Part shown: positions 44,245-53,399 of the stretch, piece after piece
How the letters are laid out: every line of letters starts with the position of its first letter
Numbering within the stretch: position 1 is the stretch's first letter
Source of the DNA: Xylanibacter ruminicola
Lineage (GTDB): Bacteria > Bacteroidota > Bacteroidia > Bacteroidales > Bacteroidaceae
Length of the DNA: 64,000 nt
Reading direction: 5' to 3'
Assembly: GCF_900107775.1 (NCBI RefSeq)
Contig: NZ_FNRF01000003.1
Location: 1 to 64,000 of the forward strand
Made by a program: the position numbers and the translations under genes
Notes under the pieces: generated by a model
The model's database searches: none
Told to the model about the DNA's origin: nothing
What the model saw: the letters and a program-made list of their open reading frames with translations, nothing else

Positions 44245-45129
44245 ATGGAACATCGTAAACTCAGGTTTGCCCTATTGGGCAATATTTATCAGGCCCGCAA
44301 ATCGGCCAGTATCCAGAAGGTGCTCTCAACGATTGCCAACTATGGCGCGGAGCTCTACGTAGACATGGAGTACTATTACTTCCTGAAGGATCATCAGCGT
44401 TTGGACGTGAAGGCCACTAAGGTTTTCTCTGACAATAACTTTGATGCCGACTTTGTGATTTCGATGGGTGGCGATGGTACCTTCCTGAAGGCGGCTTGCC
44501 GTGTGGGCAAGAAGAATATCCCCATCTTAGGCGTAAACATGGGACGCTTGGGCTTCCTGGCCGATATCAGTCCTGATGATATCGAGCATTGCTTGCGGGC
44601 GCTGTATAACGACGACTATGCTGTTGAGAGTCGTGCACTGATACAGGTTGAGGCTGATGGCGCACCTCTGGGTGAGTGCAGTTATGCCCTGAATGATGTG
44701 GCCATCCTGAAACGCGATACGGCATCGATGATTTCGATACGTGCCAGTGTTAACGGACAGTATCTGAATACTTATCAGGCTGATGGACTGGTGATTTCAA
44801 CACCTACCGGTTCAACGGCTTACTCGCTCTCAAATGGCGGCCCTATCATCGTGCCAGGTACCAAGGTGTTCTCGATGACGGCAGTTGCGCCCCATTCGTT
44901 GAATGTGCGCCCCATTGTGCTGGCCGATTCGTCGGTGATTGAGCTCGATGTAGAGAGCCGCTCGCATAACTTCCTGGTGGCTATCGATGGTCGATCGGAG
45001 AAATGCAAAGAGGGCACGAGGATTGTGCTCCGTCGTGCCCCCTATGATATCAAGGTTGTTAAGCGTTCCGATCATCGTTATTTCAATACCCTTCGTGAGA
45101 AAATGATGTGGGGTGCTGATACACGCTGA
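44245..45129 (+). CDS. nadK: NAD kinase
   Basis: 294 residues from the ATG at 44245, 18 bases after the -7 box; the longer frame starting at 44185 spans the promoter and is rejected. It phosphorylates NAD to NADP. Motifs are SMGGDGTFL at 73-81 (catalytic Asp in GGDGT), the NAD-site NDVAILKRD and STPTGSTAYSLSNGGPI. It ends directly against the stop of the convergent GH3 gene without a spacer. Confidence 0.94.
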   Translation: MEHRKLRFALLGNIYQARKSASIQKVLSTIANYGAELYVDMEYYYFLKDHQRLDVKATKVFSDNNFDADFVISMGGDGTFLKAACRVGKKNIPILGVNMGRLGFLADISPDDIEHCLRALYNDDYAVESRALIQVEADGAPLGECSYALNDVAILKRDTASMISIRASVNGQYLNTYQADGLVISTPTGSTAYSLSNGGPIIVPGTKVFSMTAVAPHSLNVRPIVLADSSVIELDVESRSHNFLVAIDGRSEKCKEGTRIVLRRAPYDIKVVKRSDHRYFNTLREKMMWGADTR

Positions 45130-47739
45130 TTACTTAACTACAAAATCGATGGTTTTCAGGTCCTTATCCATTGATGAGGTACCGTAAAGAATCTGATAGC
45201 GACCTGCCTTTGTGGCCAGTTCGTCGATCATCTCGTCGTAATACTCGAATGCCTCGCCATCCAGTGTGATGGTGGCCTTCTGTGTCTCGCCTGCCTTCAG
45301 GTTCAACTTCTGGAATCCCTTCAGGGCTTTGATTGGTGCGCCAGCATCGTCGAGACGCTTTACATATACCTGAACAGTCTCAGTTCCCTCGCGCTTGCCA
45401 GTGTTGGTTACAGGCACAGTCAGGGTTACCTTGCCATTCTTCTTCATCTGCTTGGCGGAGATTTTGGCATCGCCGAGCGCAAAGGTGGTGTAGCTCAGAC
45501 CGTAGCCGAATGCATACTGAGGCACACCTGTAAAGTAACGATAGGTTCGGTTCTTCATCGAGTAGTCGAGGAAATCGGGCAGATCGTTGTTAGAGCGATA
45601 GAAGGTTACGGGCAGTTTTCCACCAGGGTTGTAATCGCCAAACAGCACCTCGGCCAAAGCCTTAGCACCACCCTGACCAGCATACCAGGCCTGCAATAGA
45701 GCATCGTACTCGCCCTCAACACTACCAAAGGCAATGGCTGAACCAGAGCAGTTCACAAAGATAACCGGCTTACCAGTCTTGTGCATAGCCTTTACTAACA
45801 TCTGCTGAACTTTTGGCAGCTCGATGTCCTGCTTGTCGCCGCCTTCGCCTTCCATCTGGGCAGAGATGCCACCGATGATCACGATTGCATCAGCTTCCTT
45901 CACCTGGTTGGCCAGGTCGGTAAAGTCAACCAAGTTGCGCTCGCAGATATCGCCACGCAGCATAGCAAACTGTCCGTTACCATGCTTGTACTCGATTACT
46001 ACGTCGTAGGTTTTACCTGCCTCAACAGGGAACGACTTGTACTGGGGCTTGCGACCAAATCCGAAGAAACCACGACGGCCACCTGCCTGAGCCTCTTCTA
46101 CTACCTCGCCATTTACCTTCAGCACGTAGCCATTGTCGGTGGTCAGGGTGTACTTCATCTCGCCAGTAAAGGTAGATGTGTACTTACCGCTGATGCGAAC
46201 ACTGAGGGTGTCGCGATTCACGCCCTGGGCAAATCCCCAGGCGCCAAAGGTCGAGAAGTTAAGCTCGTTGTAGTAATCAGTCTTGGCGGGTTCGCCTTCG
46301 AGTTCACGATTATTCCAGAACTCCACCTTCACGCCCTTGCCATCGTTAAAGTCCTGCAGATGGTGGATGGTGGTATATTCGTCGTTCAACTCACAGGCCT
46401 TGTTGTAGATAATCTTAGCGCCTGGCACTGCTGCCTTGATGCCTGAGAGCAGTGAGTGCTGGTGGGCGGCGGTAGGTGTGCCACCATAGTTACCGTTCAG
46501 CATGTTCACATCGTCGGCATTAGGACCAAGCACAGCCAGTGTCTTGATGCTCTTTGAGAGTGGCAGGATACCAGCCTTGTTCTCCAGCAGCACCATCGAT
46601 TCGCGTGCAGCCTGAACAGCCATCGCATCGTTCTTCTCGCTACTGATTACATCGGCACCCAGTTTGGCCCAAGGCAGCATGTCGGCGGGATCGAACATAC
46701 CCAACTCAAAGCGGCCCATCAAGGTCTTACGCAGGTGATTGTCAAGGTCGCTCTCCTTGATAAGACCTTTCTTAAGTCCTTCAACCAGCGACATGAAAAC
46801 CTTACCACACTCCAGGTCGGTACCGTTCAGCACAGCATCAACCGAGGCTGACAAACCATCCTTGTGGGTTTCGTGCTGACCACGATTAAAGAAGTTGTTG
46901 ATAGCGTCGCAGTCGGTCAGTACGATGGCATCGTAGCCCCACTTGTTACGCAGGATATCAATCAACAAACGGTCGCTGGTGCAGCAGGGCTTACCCTCAA
47001 AACGCTGGTAGGCGCACATCACCTCGCGTACATTACCTTTCTTTACCAGTGCCTTAAAGGCTGGCAGGTAAGTTTCCCAAAGGTCGCGGTTGGTTGGCTC
47101 TACGTTCATAGAGTGGCGCAAGGGCTCTGGTCCGCTGTGTACGGCATAGTGCTTGGCGCAGGCGTGGGTCTTGAAGTATTTGTCGTTGTTGCCCTGCATA
47201 CCCAGCACGGTCTGTACACCCAATACGGCATTCAGATAGGGGTCCTCGCCGCAGGTTTCCTGTCCACGTCCCCAACGTGGATCGCGGAAGATATTTACAT
47301 TCGGACACCAGAACGTAAGCTCAGGGTTACCAGGATAGTAGGTAACACCCATGGGCACGTTAAACAGCTTAGGATCGTTGTGGTCGGTACGGTTCCAGTT
47401 GGCGCGTGCCTCGTCAGAAACCTGCGAGAATACGTCGTAGAACAGCTGCGAATTAAAGGCTGCTGCCATACCGATGGGCTGTGGATAAACCGTATAGCCA
47501 TCCTGACGCACACCATGACAAGCCTCGCTCCACCAGTTGTAGCTGGGGATGCCCAGACGGTCGATCGAGATCGACTTGTTCATCATCAGTCCCACCTTTT
47601 CCTCGGGCGTGAGCAGACTCAGCAAGTTCTCAACGCGCTCTTTGTTTGATAACTTTGTATCCAGATACGGATACTTAACCTGGGCAAAAGCACTTGCCCC
47701 CATCATCGCCGCGATGGTTAAAGTTAAAAGCCTTTTCAT
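45130..47739 (-). CDS. GH3 beta-xylosidase with PA14 insert
   Basis: 869 residues with signal peptide (GASAFAQ). The sequence SYNWWSEACHGV and CPNVNIFRDPRWGRGQET fit the xylosidase/arabinofuranosidase branch of GH3; the nucleophile is Asp276 in VLTDCDA. A PA14-like domain (about 470-600, with YTLTTDNGYVLKVNGEVVEE) interrupts the C-terminal domain, then a fibronectin-III-like domain ends the protein. It resembles Prevotella Xyl3A-type enzymes. It stands alone, without SusC/D, between nadK and the ATPase gene. A weak hairpin lies at 47816-47832 upstream. Confidence 0.88.
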   Translation of the reverse strand: MKRLLTLTIAAMMGASAFAQVKYPYLDTKLSNKERVENLLSLLTPEEKVGLMMNKSISIDRLGIPSYNWWSEACHGVRQDGYTVYPQPIGMAAAFNSQLFYDVFSQVSDEARANWNRTDHNDPKLFNVPMGVTYYPGNPELTFWCPNVNIFRDPRWGRGQETCGEDPYLNAVLGVQTVLGMQGNNDKYFKTHACAKHYAVHSGPEPLRHSMNVEPTNRDLWETYLPAFKALVKKGNVREVMCAYQRFEGKPCCTSDRLLIDILRNKWGYDAIVLTDCDAINNFFNRGQHETHKDGLSASVDAVLNGTDLECGKVFMSLVEGLKKGLIKESDLDNHLRKTLMGRFELGMFDPADMLPWAKLGADVISSEKNDAMAVQAARESMVLLENKAGILPLSKSIKTLAVLGPNADDVNMLNGNYGGTPTAAHQHSLLSGIKAAVPGAKIIYNKACELNDEYTTIHHLQDFNDGKGVKVEFWNNRELEGEPAKTDYYNELNFSTFGAWGFAQGVNRDTLSVRISGKYTSTFTGEMKYTLTTDNGYVLKVNGEVVEEAQAGGRRGFFGFGRKPQYKSFPVEAGKTYDVVIEYKHGNGQFAMLRGDICERNLVDFTDLANQVKEADAIVIIGGISAQMEGEGGDKQDIELPKVQQMLVKAMHKTGKPVIFVNCSGSAIAFGSVEGEYDALLQAWYAGQGGAKALAEVLFGDYNPGGKLPVTFYRSNNDLPDFLDYSMKNRTYRYFTGVPQYAFGYGLSYTTFALGDAKISAKQMKKNGKVTLTVPVTNTGKREGTETVQVYVKRLDDAGAPIKALKGFQKLNLKAGETQKATITLDGEAFEYYDEMIDELATKAGRYQILYGTSSMDKDLKTIDFVVK

Positions 47740-47830
47740 TTCACTGTTTGTTTGATATAGTTGTAATTGTTAGATAATGCTGTAAATCTTAGATGTTGTA
47801 AGTGGTAGAAAGTTTAATTGCAATAAGCAA

Positions 47831-49243
47831 TTATGTTAGCTCGAGATATAATTTCTGATACCTGCCGGGTTCTATGCGTTTGATGTAGCCATCGCTGAGC
47901 CAGCGCTCTATCATCTTTTCGGCGGTACGCTGGGGCACGCCTAGGAATATCTGCATGGAAGGCACGCTGAACTCATCAGGTAGAACACTGTAACGCGAAC
48001 GCATCAGTTTGGTGTGGCGCTTGCGGGTGGGGTAGCTAATGCAGTTAGCCTGCTGCATAAAGTAGTAATCCCAATACTTGCCAAAGAAATGGCGCTGGCA
48101 TGCAAACTGGATGTTCATGGCCAAACGGCACAAGTACAGGTCGGTGTCGTCGAGAGTGAGGGTGTGGTGCTGCTGCCACTCATCCCAATGGCGCATCATA
48201 ATGAAAGGTACGCTTACGGCGATGCCATAGTAGGGTACACGCTTAAGCAATAGTTCGTCGGTTTTCGACTGGTCCTCCTCGGCTTCTTCCATGTGCTCCT
48301 TGGCCCATTCGTAGGTGCTTTCTACCAGTTTGCCAATGGGCAGTTCGCCATGGGTAGAGTCTAATCGCTCGGCCCACATGCGCAGGGTTTTGTGCTCCTC
48401 AGGCTCTACGTTCGCATCTTCCAACTCCTCACGTTTCAGCATCTCGAAGTGGGTTGAGGGCATGGGAATGGCTGCCAGTCGGGTTGAGAATCCATTGCCT
48501 ACGTTGTTGGCATTCACCTTGTTTTTCAGAGCGTGGGGTGTGCCTGTATAAACAAAGTTCCAATACACATTGAAGTTGCAAAGCTCTGAGTCGTAGTTCG
48601 AGAAGAACTGTCCATCCTCCTCGTTGTGGAAAGCCTTCAATTCCAGATAGGTTTTGTTGCTCCATGCCTCGCCCTGCTGATTGATGGCATTGTCGAGCTC
48701 TGTGTCGAACGAGAGCATGTGCAGGTGCATCTCCTGCCCATCCACCATCTCAACGGCATGCTTCATGTCTTCGATAAACACCTTGTTGGATGTACGGGCG
48801 GGGTGGGTACGGATAATTACCTGGGGCTTCTGTGGACCATCGCCTTTCTGTCCGTTGTCCAGCCACTCCTTGTATTTGCGACGATAGCGATTCTCGGCAT
48901 TCTGCCCCTCCTTCGATACTTTGCGGATAGGACCGGCTAAAAGTTCGTAGAGATTGGTTACAAACGATTTTCCTGAACCAGGGTCGCCAATGATGAACAC
49001 GCTATAGTTAAGGCGACGTAACTCCTGAGGACGATGGTAAAAACGATAGGTGCAACGCGTCATGAGTGTGCCCAGAAAGGCCGACGATGCAAACATAGCA
49101 GCAGGGTAGGCCTCGGTTTTAAGGCCCTTGCACACCTCGCGTAAGCAGGGATATACATCCATCAGCTTCTCGATTTCTTTACCTGCGAATAGCATCTGTC
49201 GTTCGATGATTGAACGGTCATTTAAGTTAGTCTCTTTTGTCAT
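47831..49243 (-). CDS. P-loop ATPase, DUF3987/primase-helicase-like
   Basis: 470 residues. The Walker A is GDPGSGKS at 86-93 after a helical N-terminus; FDTELDNAINQQGEAW lies near 175-195 and a winged-helix-like tail (SVPSMQIFLGVPQRTAEKMIERWLSDGYI) near 430-460. It resembles the DUF3987 proteins found in Bacteroidota mobile elements and VirE-type modules, although no primase or VirE part is present and no partner gene is adjacent. A -7 box TACCTTTGC at 49268-49276 shows the start is genuine. The upstream region carries the second 22-bp array. Function uncertain. Confidence 0.6.
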   Translation of the reverse strand: MTKETNLNDRSIIERQMLFAGKEIEKLMDVYPCLREVCKGLKTEAYPAAMFASSAFLGTLMTRCTYRFYHRPQELRRLNYSVFIIGDPGSGKSFVTNLYELLAGPIRKVSKEGQNAENRYRRKYKEWLDNGQKGDGPQKPQVIIRTHPARTSNKVFIEDMKHAVEMVDGQEMHLHMLSFDTELDNAINQQGEAWSNKTYLELKAFHNEEDGQFFSNYDSELCNFNVYWNFVYTGTPHALKNKVNANNVGNGFSTRLAAIPMPSTHFEMLKREELEDANVEPEEHKTLRMWAERLDSTHGELPIGKLVESTYEWAKEHMEEAEEDQSKTDELLLKRVPYYGIAVSVPFIMMRHWDEWQQHHTLTLDDTDLYLCRLAMNIQFACQRHFFGKYWDYYFMQQANCISYPTRKRHTKLMRSRYSVLPDEFSVPSMQIFLGVPQRTAEKMIERWLSDGYIKRIEPGRYQKLYLELT

Positions 49244-49267
49244 TATTCAGTCTTTTAAGATTACACT

Positions 49268-49276
49268 GCAAAGGTA
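49268..49276 (-). promoter_or_regulatory. Predicted -7 box of the P-loop ATPase gene
   Basis: TACCTTTGC on the - strand, 25 bases before the ATG. Confidence 0.55.
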
Positions 49277-49351
49277 CAAAAAATATTTCAATCTACCAAG
49301 AGTGTAACGTTAATTTTACGACAGGAACGAAAAAAAGTTTGGTCATGGTTG

Positions 49352-49424
49352 TATAATATCTATTATTATAATAATATTATATATTAATTATTTATATATT
49401 ATAATATATAAATAATCTTATAAG
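49352..49424. other. AT-only tract upstream of the ATPase gene
   Basis: Some 70 bases of nearly pure A/T with overlapping TATATTA and TAATAT motifs, comparable to the AT block at 12892-12920. It could be a DNA-unwinding or curved segment. Confidence 0.55.
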
Positions 49425-49496
49425 CTATTACTTGTTCTATCTTGACCATATATTTTCTCTCTCCTGTCGTATGTTACAGTGTTACATTGTGCTGCC

Positions 49497-49560
49497 ATTG
49501 TTCCCATTAATGGGAATTTTTGCTACCATTAAATGTAGCAATCGCTACCATTAATAATAG
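49497..49560. repeat. 22-bp periodic ATTAAT array, locus 2
   Basis: Three units centred on ATTAAT/ATTAAA at 49506, 49528 and 49550, exactly 22 bp apart. The first holds a perfect 16-bp palindrome TTCCCATTAATGGGAA; the second has TTGCTA and TAGCAA arms; the third repeats CGCTACCATTAATAATAG. The spacing and core match the array at 12.7 kb. GTTACAGTGTTACA lies just left and GATAGTGCC (49600-49608) just right, both with counterparts at the first locus. Confidence 0.7.
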
Positions 49561-49705
49561 CCGTAACTTCGTGGGCAGATAAGTTACGAGTATCTCATAG
49601 ATAGTGCCGTACTTTCTCCCTGTTTATTAGTTATGTACGCGTGAGGGTTGTAGTGCTAAATAGTGTTAACAATTCAAAGTTTTTTGCATAAAAGCTTGGA
49701 GCGTA

Positions 49706-49751
49706 TTTGTTTTTATCCTACTTTTGCAGTGTACTATTAAAGTGGTACACT
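49706..49751 (+). promoter_or_regulatory. Promoter and GntR/YtrA-type operator of the efflux operon
   Basis: TTTG (49706-49709) and -7 TACTTTTGC (49719-49727) form the promoter. Directly downstream AGTGTA (49728-49733) and TACACT (49746-49751) make an inverted repeat with a 12-base spacer, placed over the expected transcription start. As I recall, Bacillus YtrA binds AGTGTA/TACACT repeats of nearly this spacing; a YtrA-like GntR gene is fourth in this operon, so autorepression is likely. Confidence 0.7.
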
Positions 49752-49789
49752 ATAACACGTAACATTGAACATTAAAATTAAATAGAATT

Positions 49790-50605
49790 ATGATCGAGGT
49801 AAACAACATCAGTTTTAAGTACGCAGGTGGTAAGAACCTGGTATTCGATGATTTCAGTCTGGAACTGAAGCAGGATAATATTTATGGTCTGCTGGGTAAG
49901 AACGGTACAGGTAAGAGTACACTGCTTTACCTGATTGCTGGACTGCTGCGCCCCAAGAAGGGTACTGTAAGCTTTGATGGTATCGAGACCAAACTGCGTC
50001 GCCCTGAAACACTGCAGGATATCTTTATCGTTCCTGAGGAGTTCGACCTGCCTGCTATGTCGCTCGATGAGTATGTAAAGATCAACCGTCCCTTCTATCC
50101 CTTGTTCAGCACAACCGTTCTGGAGGGCTGTCTGAAGGATTTTGAGTTGAGTAGCGACTTGAAGCTGAATGCCCTCTCGATGGGACAGAAGAAAAAGGTG
50201 TTTATGGCTTTTGCCTTGGCTACCAACACCCGTGTGTTGCTGATGGACGAGCCTACCAACGGACTGGATATCCCTTCGAAGAGTCAGTTCCGTAAGGTGG
50301 TTACCCAGTATATGACTGGCGATCGTACGCTCATTATCTCTACCCATCAGGTACACGATGTTGAATCGTTGCTGGATCATATCCTTATCTTGAGTCCACA
50401 GAAGTTGTTGCTGAATGCCAGTGTGGCTGATATCCAGGAGAAGTTTACCTTTGAGTATCGCACACCTGCCGAGATGGACGATGTGCTCTATGCCGAGCCT
50501 TCGCTTCAGGGTAATGCCGTGATTGCACCACGCAAGGAGGATAGTGCTGAAACTCAGGTTAATTTGGAGTTGCTGTTTAATGCGGTCAACGAGGGTAAAA
50601 TTTAG
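49790..50605 (+). CDS. ABC transporter ATP-binding protein (YtrB-like)
   Basis: 271 residues. Walker A GKNGTGKS at 36-43, signature-like NALSMGQKKKV, Walker B VLLMDEPTNGLD and the switch region ISTHQVHDVESLLDH are all present, so it is an active ATPase. It is followed by two membrane proteins and a GntR regulator, the standard YtrA-type set for exporters induced by cell-wall-active agents in Firmicutes. First gene of a nine-gene efflux operon. Confidence 0.88.
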   Translation: MIEVNNISFKYAGGKNLVFDDFSLELKQDNIYGLLGKNGTGKSTLLYLIAGLLRPKKGTVSFDGIETKLRRPETLQDIFIVPEEFDLPAMSLDEYVKINRPFYPLFSTTVLEGCLKDFELSSDLKLNALSMGQKKKVFMAFALATNTRVLLMDEPTNGLDIPSKSQFRKVVTQYMTGDRTLIISTHQVHDVESLLDHILILSPQKLLLNASVADIQEKFTFEYRTPAEMDDVLYAEPSLQGNAVIAPRKEDSAETQVNLELLFNAVNEGKI

Positions 50606-50606
50606 A

Positions 50607-50634
50607 GATTAAACATTAAAGATTAAACATTAAA
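50607..50634. repeat. 14-bp direct repeat GATTAAACATTAAA x2
   Basis: Two perfect adjacent copies fill the spacer between the ATPase and first membrane-protein gene, ending five bases before the next ATG. Confidence 0.85.
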
Positions 50635-50638
50635 TCTT

Positions 50639-51439
50639 ATGATACAGTTTAATATACATAGGTTTGCCATGGTGGCTCGCTGGTCGCTCACTAACGACAA
50701 GAGTTTCTACGTGCGCACGCTGCTCCAGATGTTTGTGTTGCTTACGCTGATGTTCTTGTTTTTTACCACAAGTTTTTATTGGCTGAGAGGAGCTGATACG
50801 GGCTATCGACCCTGTTGCGTGGTTGTAGTGATGATGTTTTTTATTCAAGTAGCCTTAGGCCCAGCGATGATGTTTAACAGCATGAAAGGGAAACACGATA
50901 TGCATGCTCTGTTGTTGTTGCCAGCCTCGAATTTCGAGAAATACCTGATGCGCTACACCACTTGGATATATGTATTGGGTCTTACGTTTGTAGCTTTCTT
51001 TGGAGCCGACTTGGTGCAGTATGTTTTTAACTGGCTGATAGGTAACAATCCGCAGTTTGTAACAGGCGCTCTGTTCGGTCGCTTAAATCCTCCCATAGTT
51101 AATTGGGAAGCCATTGGTTCAAAGAAGGTTACGGTTATTAACGCCCTGATTATTTTATTTCTTTGGACGCAGTCGTGTTTCGCCCTTGGTGCCACCTTCT
51201 TCCGTTCGCACAAGTACTCGTGGATTCTCACCTTATTGGTGCTCATCTTCTTGTCGATGGTACAGTCATGGTTGTTCCCTATTTCTTACGAAAATCAGTT
51301 TGATATGATTCACGGTGATGCTATTACGCTGCTTTATATCTCTGATGCCGTTTACGGTATTTGGGGTATTGTTAACTACTGGCTGTCGTACAAGATATTC
51401 TGCAGAACTCAGAACATTGGTAAATTTGTAAACATTTGA
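50639..51439 (+). CDS. ABC transporter membrane protein (first)
   Basis: 266 residues with about six hydrophobic segments (roughly 25-45, 58-78, 103-125, 160-185, 196-216, 232-252). It has no family motif I can name but shows segments MLLLPASNFEKYLMRY-like (LLLPASNFEKYL near 90) shared with the next gene (LMLPATNLEKFL), so the two are paralogous half-transporters. It is expected to pair with the ATPase at 49790. Its stop overlaps the region of the next gene's start. Confidence 0.75.
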   Translation: MIQFNIHRFAMVARWSLTNDKSFYVRTLLQMFVLLTLMFLFFTTSFYWLRGADTGYRPCCVVVVMMFFIQVALGPAMMFNSMKGKHDMHALLLLPASNFEKYLMRYTTWIYVLGLTFVAFFGADLVQYVFNWLIGNNPQFVTGALFGRLNPPIVNWEAIGSKKVTVINALIILFLWTQSCFALGATFFRSHKYSWILTLLVLIFLSMVQSWLFPISYENQFDMIHGDAITLLYISDAVYGIWGIVNYWLSYKIFCRTQNIGKFVNI

Positions 51440-51444
51440 AGGTT

Positions 51445-52287
51445 ATGAATAGTTTCGATATTAATAGATTTGGGAGGGCCTTGCGCTGGATGATTAGCGT
51501 AAACTTCCGCTCATTGCTGATGTGGACCTTGGGACTCACACTGGGTGTTGCTATGGGCGAGATGATGGTGCGCGCTATGATGCATGCTACTACGCCACAG
51601 GAGATGAATCATAGTACTGACGTCTTGGCAGGATTCTTTGTGATTTACGTGATAATTGGTGTTGCGGTAAGTGTTTGTAATCTGTTTGTTGAGCTGGATA
51701 AGAAACCCCGTCGCCAGGCATTCCTCATGCTGCCTGCTACCAACTTAGAGAAGTTTTTGGCAGCAACCGTTTTTGCTACCGTATCAGGATTTGTGATGAT
51801 GCACCTGTCGTTTATCGTAGGCGATACGCTGCGTGTAGCGTTCCGTGCCCTGTTCTATGGTGAATCGTGGAATTCTTTCGTGGTTTCAGAGTTTGTAAAG
51901 ATGATGACGTTTGATGGTATAGGGGTGCATCACACCTTGGGCTATCGCCTGATGGGACTGGTATTCTTGGTATGCGGTCTTACTTGGGTGCACTCTTTCT
52001 ACACCCTTGGTGGCACACTGTTTCGCAAGTATGCATTCGTAATCAGTAGCATTGTACTTGTGGCAGGCATTACAGCATTTGTATGGTTTAAGCGTCATCA
52101 TGGTGGAAGCATGTTTTATACTTACTATACAGCAGATGTGATGGAAGAGGGGGTTGGCGCCATGACCTATGTACTTACAGCATTCTTCGCTGTCTTCTCT
52201 GTTGTAAATTACTGGTTATCGTTCCGTATCTTCAAAGGATTTGAGTTAATTACTAATAAGTGGATGAATTATGACTTTTACAAATGA
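51445..52287 (+). CDS. ABC transporter membrane protein (second)
   Basis: About 280 residues from the ATG at 51445, which has GAAGG seven bases upstream; a TTG at 51436 is an alternative start. Six hydrophobic segments and the FLMLPATNLEKFLA motif make it a paralogue of the preceding protein. It overlaps the GntR gene by 17 bases at its 3' end, so the four genes are tightly linked. Confidence 0.75.
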   Translation: MNSFDINRFGRALRWMISVNFRSLLMWTLGLTLGVAMGEMMVRAMMHATTPQEMNHSTDVLAGFFVIYVIIGVAVSVCNLFVELDKKPRRQAFLMLPATNLEKFLAATVFATVSGFVMMHLSFIVGDTLRVAFRALFYGESWNSFVVSEFVKMMTFDGIGVHHTLGYRLMGLVFLVCGLTWVHSFYTLGGTLFRKYAFVISSIVLVAGITAFVWFKRHHGGSMFYTYYTADVMEEGVGAMTYVLTAFFAVFSVVNYWLSFRIFKGFELITNKWMNYDFYK

Positions 52288-52633
52288 TAAACCGATTTAC
52301 ATCCAGATGGCCGATCGCCTTTGCGAGGAGATCCTCTCGGGTGTATATAAAGACGATGATCGCATCCCCAGCGTACGTGAGTATGCCGTGCTGCTCGAGG
52401 TGAATACTAATACCGCTGTAAAAGCCTACGAACAATTGGCACGCGAGGAAATCATCTACAACAAGCGTGGACTGGGATACTTTGTTACTCCAGGTGCCAA
52501 ACAGCAGATTCTGAAGGCGCGCAAGCAGGAGTTTATGAAAGAGCGACTGCCAGAATTGTTCCGCCAGATGCAGCTGTTAGGCATCACGTTAGAAGATGTT
52601 AAAAATGCGTATGATGCAACTTTTGGCGAGTAA
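52271..52633 (+). CDS. GntR-family regulator, YtrA subfamily
   Basis: 120 residues. The winged helix (PIYIQMADRLCEEILSGVYKDDDRIPSVREYA with NTAVKAYEQLAREEIIYNKRGLGYFV) is followed by only a short helical dimerisation tail, which is the hallmark of the YtrA subfamily. It likely represses this operon by binding the AGTGTA/TACACT repeat at 49728-49751. The inducer is unknown, possibly an exporter substrate. Confidence 0.88.
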   Translation: MTFTNDKPIYIQMADRLCEEILSGVYKDDDRIPSVREYAVLLEVNTNTAVKAYEQLAREEIIYNKRGLGYFVTPGAKQQILKARKQEFMKERLPELFRQMQLLGITLEDVKNAYDATFGE

Positions 52634-52674
52634 GCTACGTCAAACTGTAAAAATCAACTAAGGTAAAAATAACA

Positions 52675-53394
52675 ATGATACATTTAAAAGACATCAACAA
52701 AACCTATCAGGGTGCCCAGCCACTACATGTGCTGAAGGGTATCTCGCTCGATATTGAAAAGGGTGAGTTCGTCAGCATCATGGGTGCTTCGGGCTCAGGT
52801 AAGAGTACACTGCTGAATATCTTAGGTATTCTGGATAACTACGACAGTGGGAGCTACGAGCTCGCCGGAACTCCCATCTGGAACCTCTCAGAGCGTAAGG
52901 CGGCTGAGTATCGCAACAAGATGATAGGTTTTATTTTCCAGAGCTTTAATCTCATCTCTTTCAAGACCGCCGTGGAAAACGTTGAGTTGCCATTATTCTA
53001 CCAAGGGGTATCCAGGAAAAAGCGTCACCAGATGGCGATGGAGTATCTGGATAAGCTGGGCTTGGCCGACTGGGCTGAGCACTACCCCAATGAGCTGTCG
53101 GGAGGACAGAAACAGCGTGTGGCGATAGCCAGAGCACTCATCACCCGTCCACAGATTATCCTGGCCGATGAGCCTACAGGTGCACTCGACTCGAAGACAT
53201 CTGTGGAGGTGATGCAGCTGCTGAAGAAGCTGAACCAGGAGGATGGCATGACCATCGTGGTGGTAACTCACGAGAGCGGTGTGGCTAACGAGACTAATAA
53301 GATAGTACACATTAAGGATGGCATCATCGGACAGATTGAGGAGAACCTGAACCACGACGCCAGTCCATTCGGTATTAACGGCATGATGAAGTAA
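52675..53394 (+). CDS. ABC transporter ATP-binding protein (LolD/MacB type)
   Basis: 239 residues. Walker A GASGSGKS at 37-44, signature LSGGQKQRVAIARAL, Walker B ILADEPTGALD and the switch His in VVVTHESG are intact. This branch powers FtsX-type permeases such as LolCDE and MacB. Two FtsX-like permease genes, a periplasmic adaptor and a TolC-like channel follow, so it likely drives outward transport through the whole envelope. It is 41 bases after the GntR gene with no new promoter seen. Confidence 0.92.
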   Translation: MIHLKDINKTYQGAQPLHVLKGISLDIEKGEFVSIMGASGSGKSTLLNILGILDNYDSGSYELAGTPIWNLSERKAAEYRNKMIGFIFQSFNLISFKTAVENVELPLFYQGVSRKKRHQMAMEYLDKLGLADWAEHYPNELSGGQKQRVAIARALITRPQIILADEPTGALDSKTSVEVMQLLKKLNQEDGMTIVVVTHESGVANETNKIVHIKDGIIGQIEENLNHDASPFGINGMMK

Positions 53395-53399
53395 TTACT

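Noticed and set aside
45127..45132. Frameshift or fusion between nadK and the GH3 gene
   Set aside because: The genes are on opposite strands; their stops merely abut.
47816..47832. Terminator near the GH3 xylosidase/ATPase junction
   Set aside because: AATTGC/GCAATT is AT-rich with a weak stem and no T-run; only noted.
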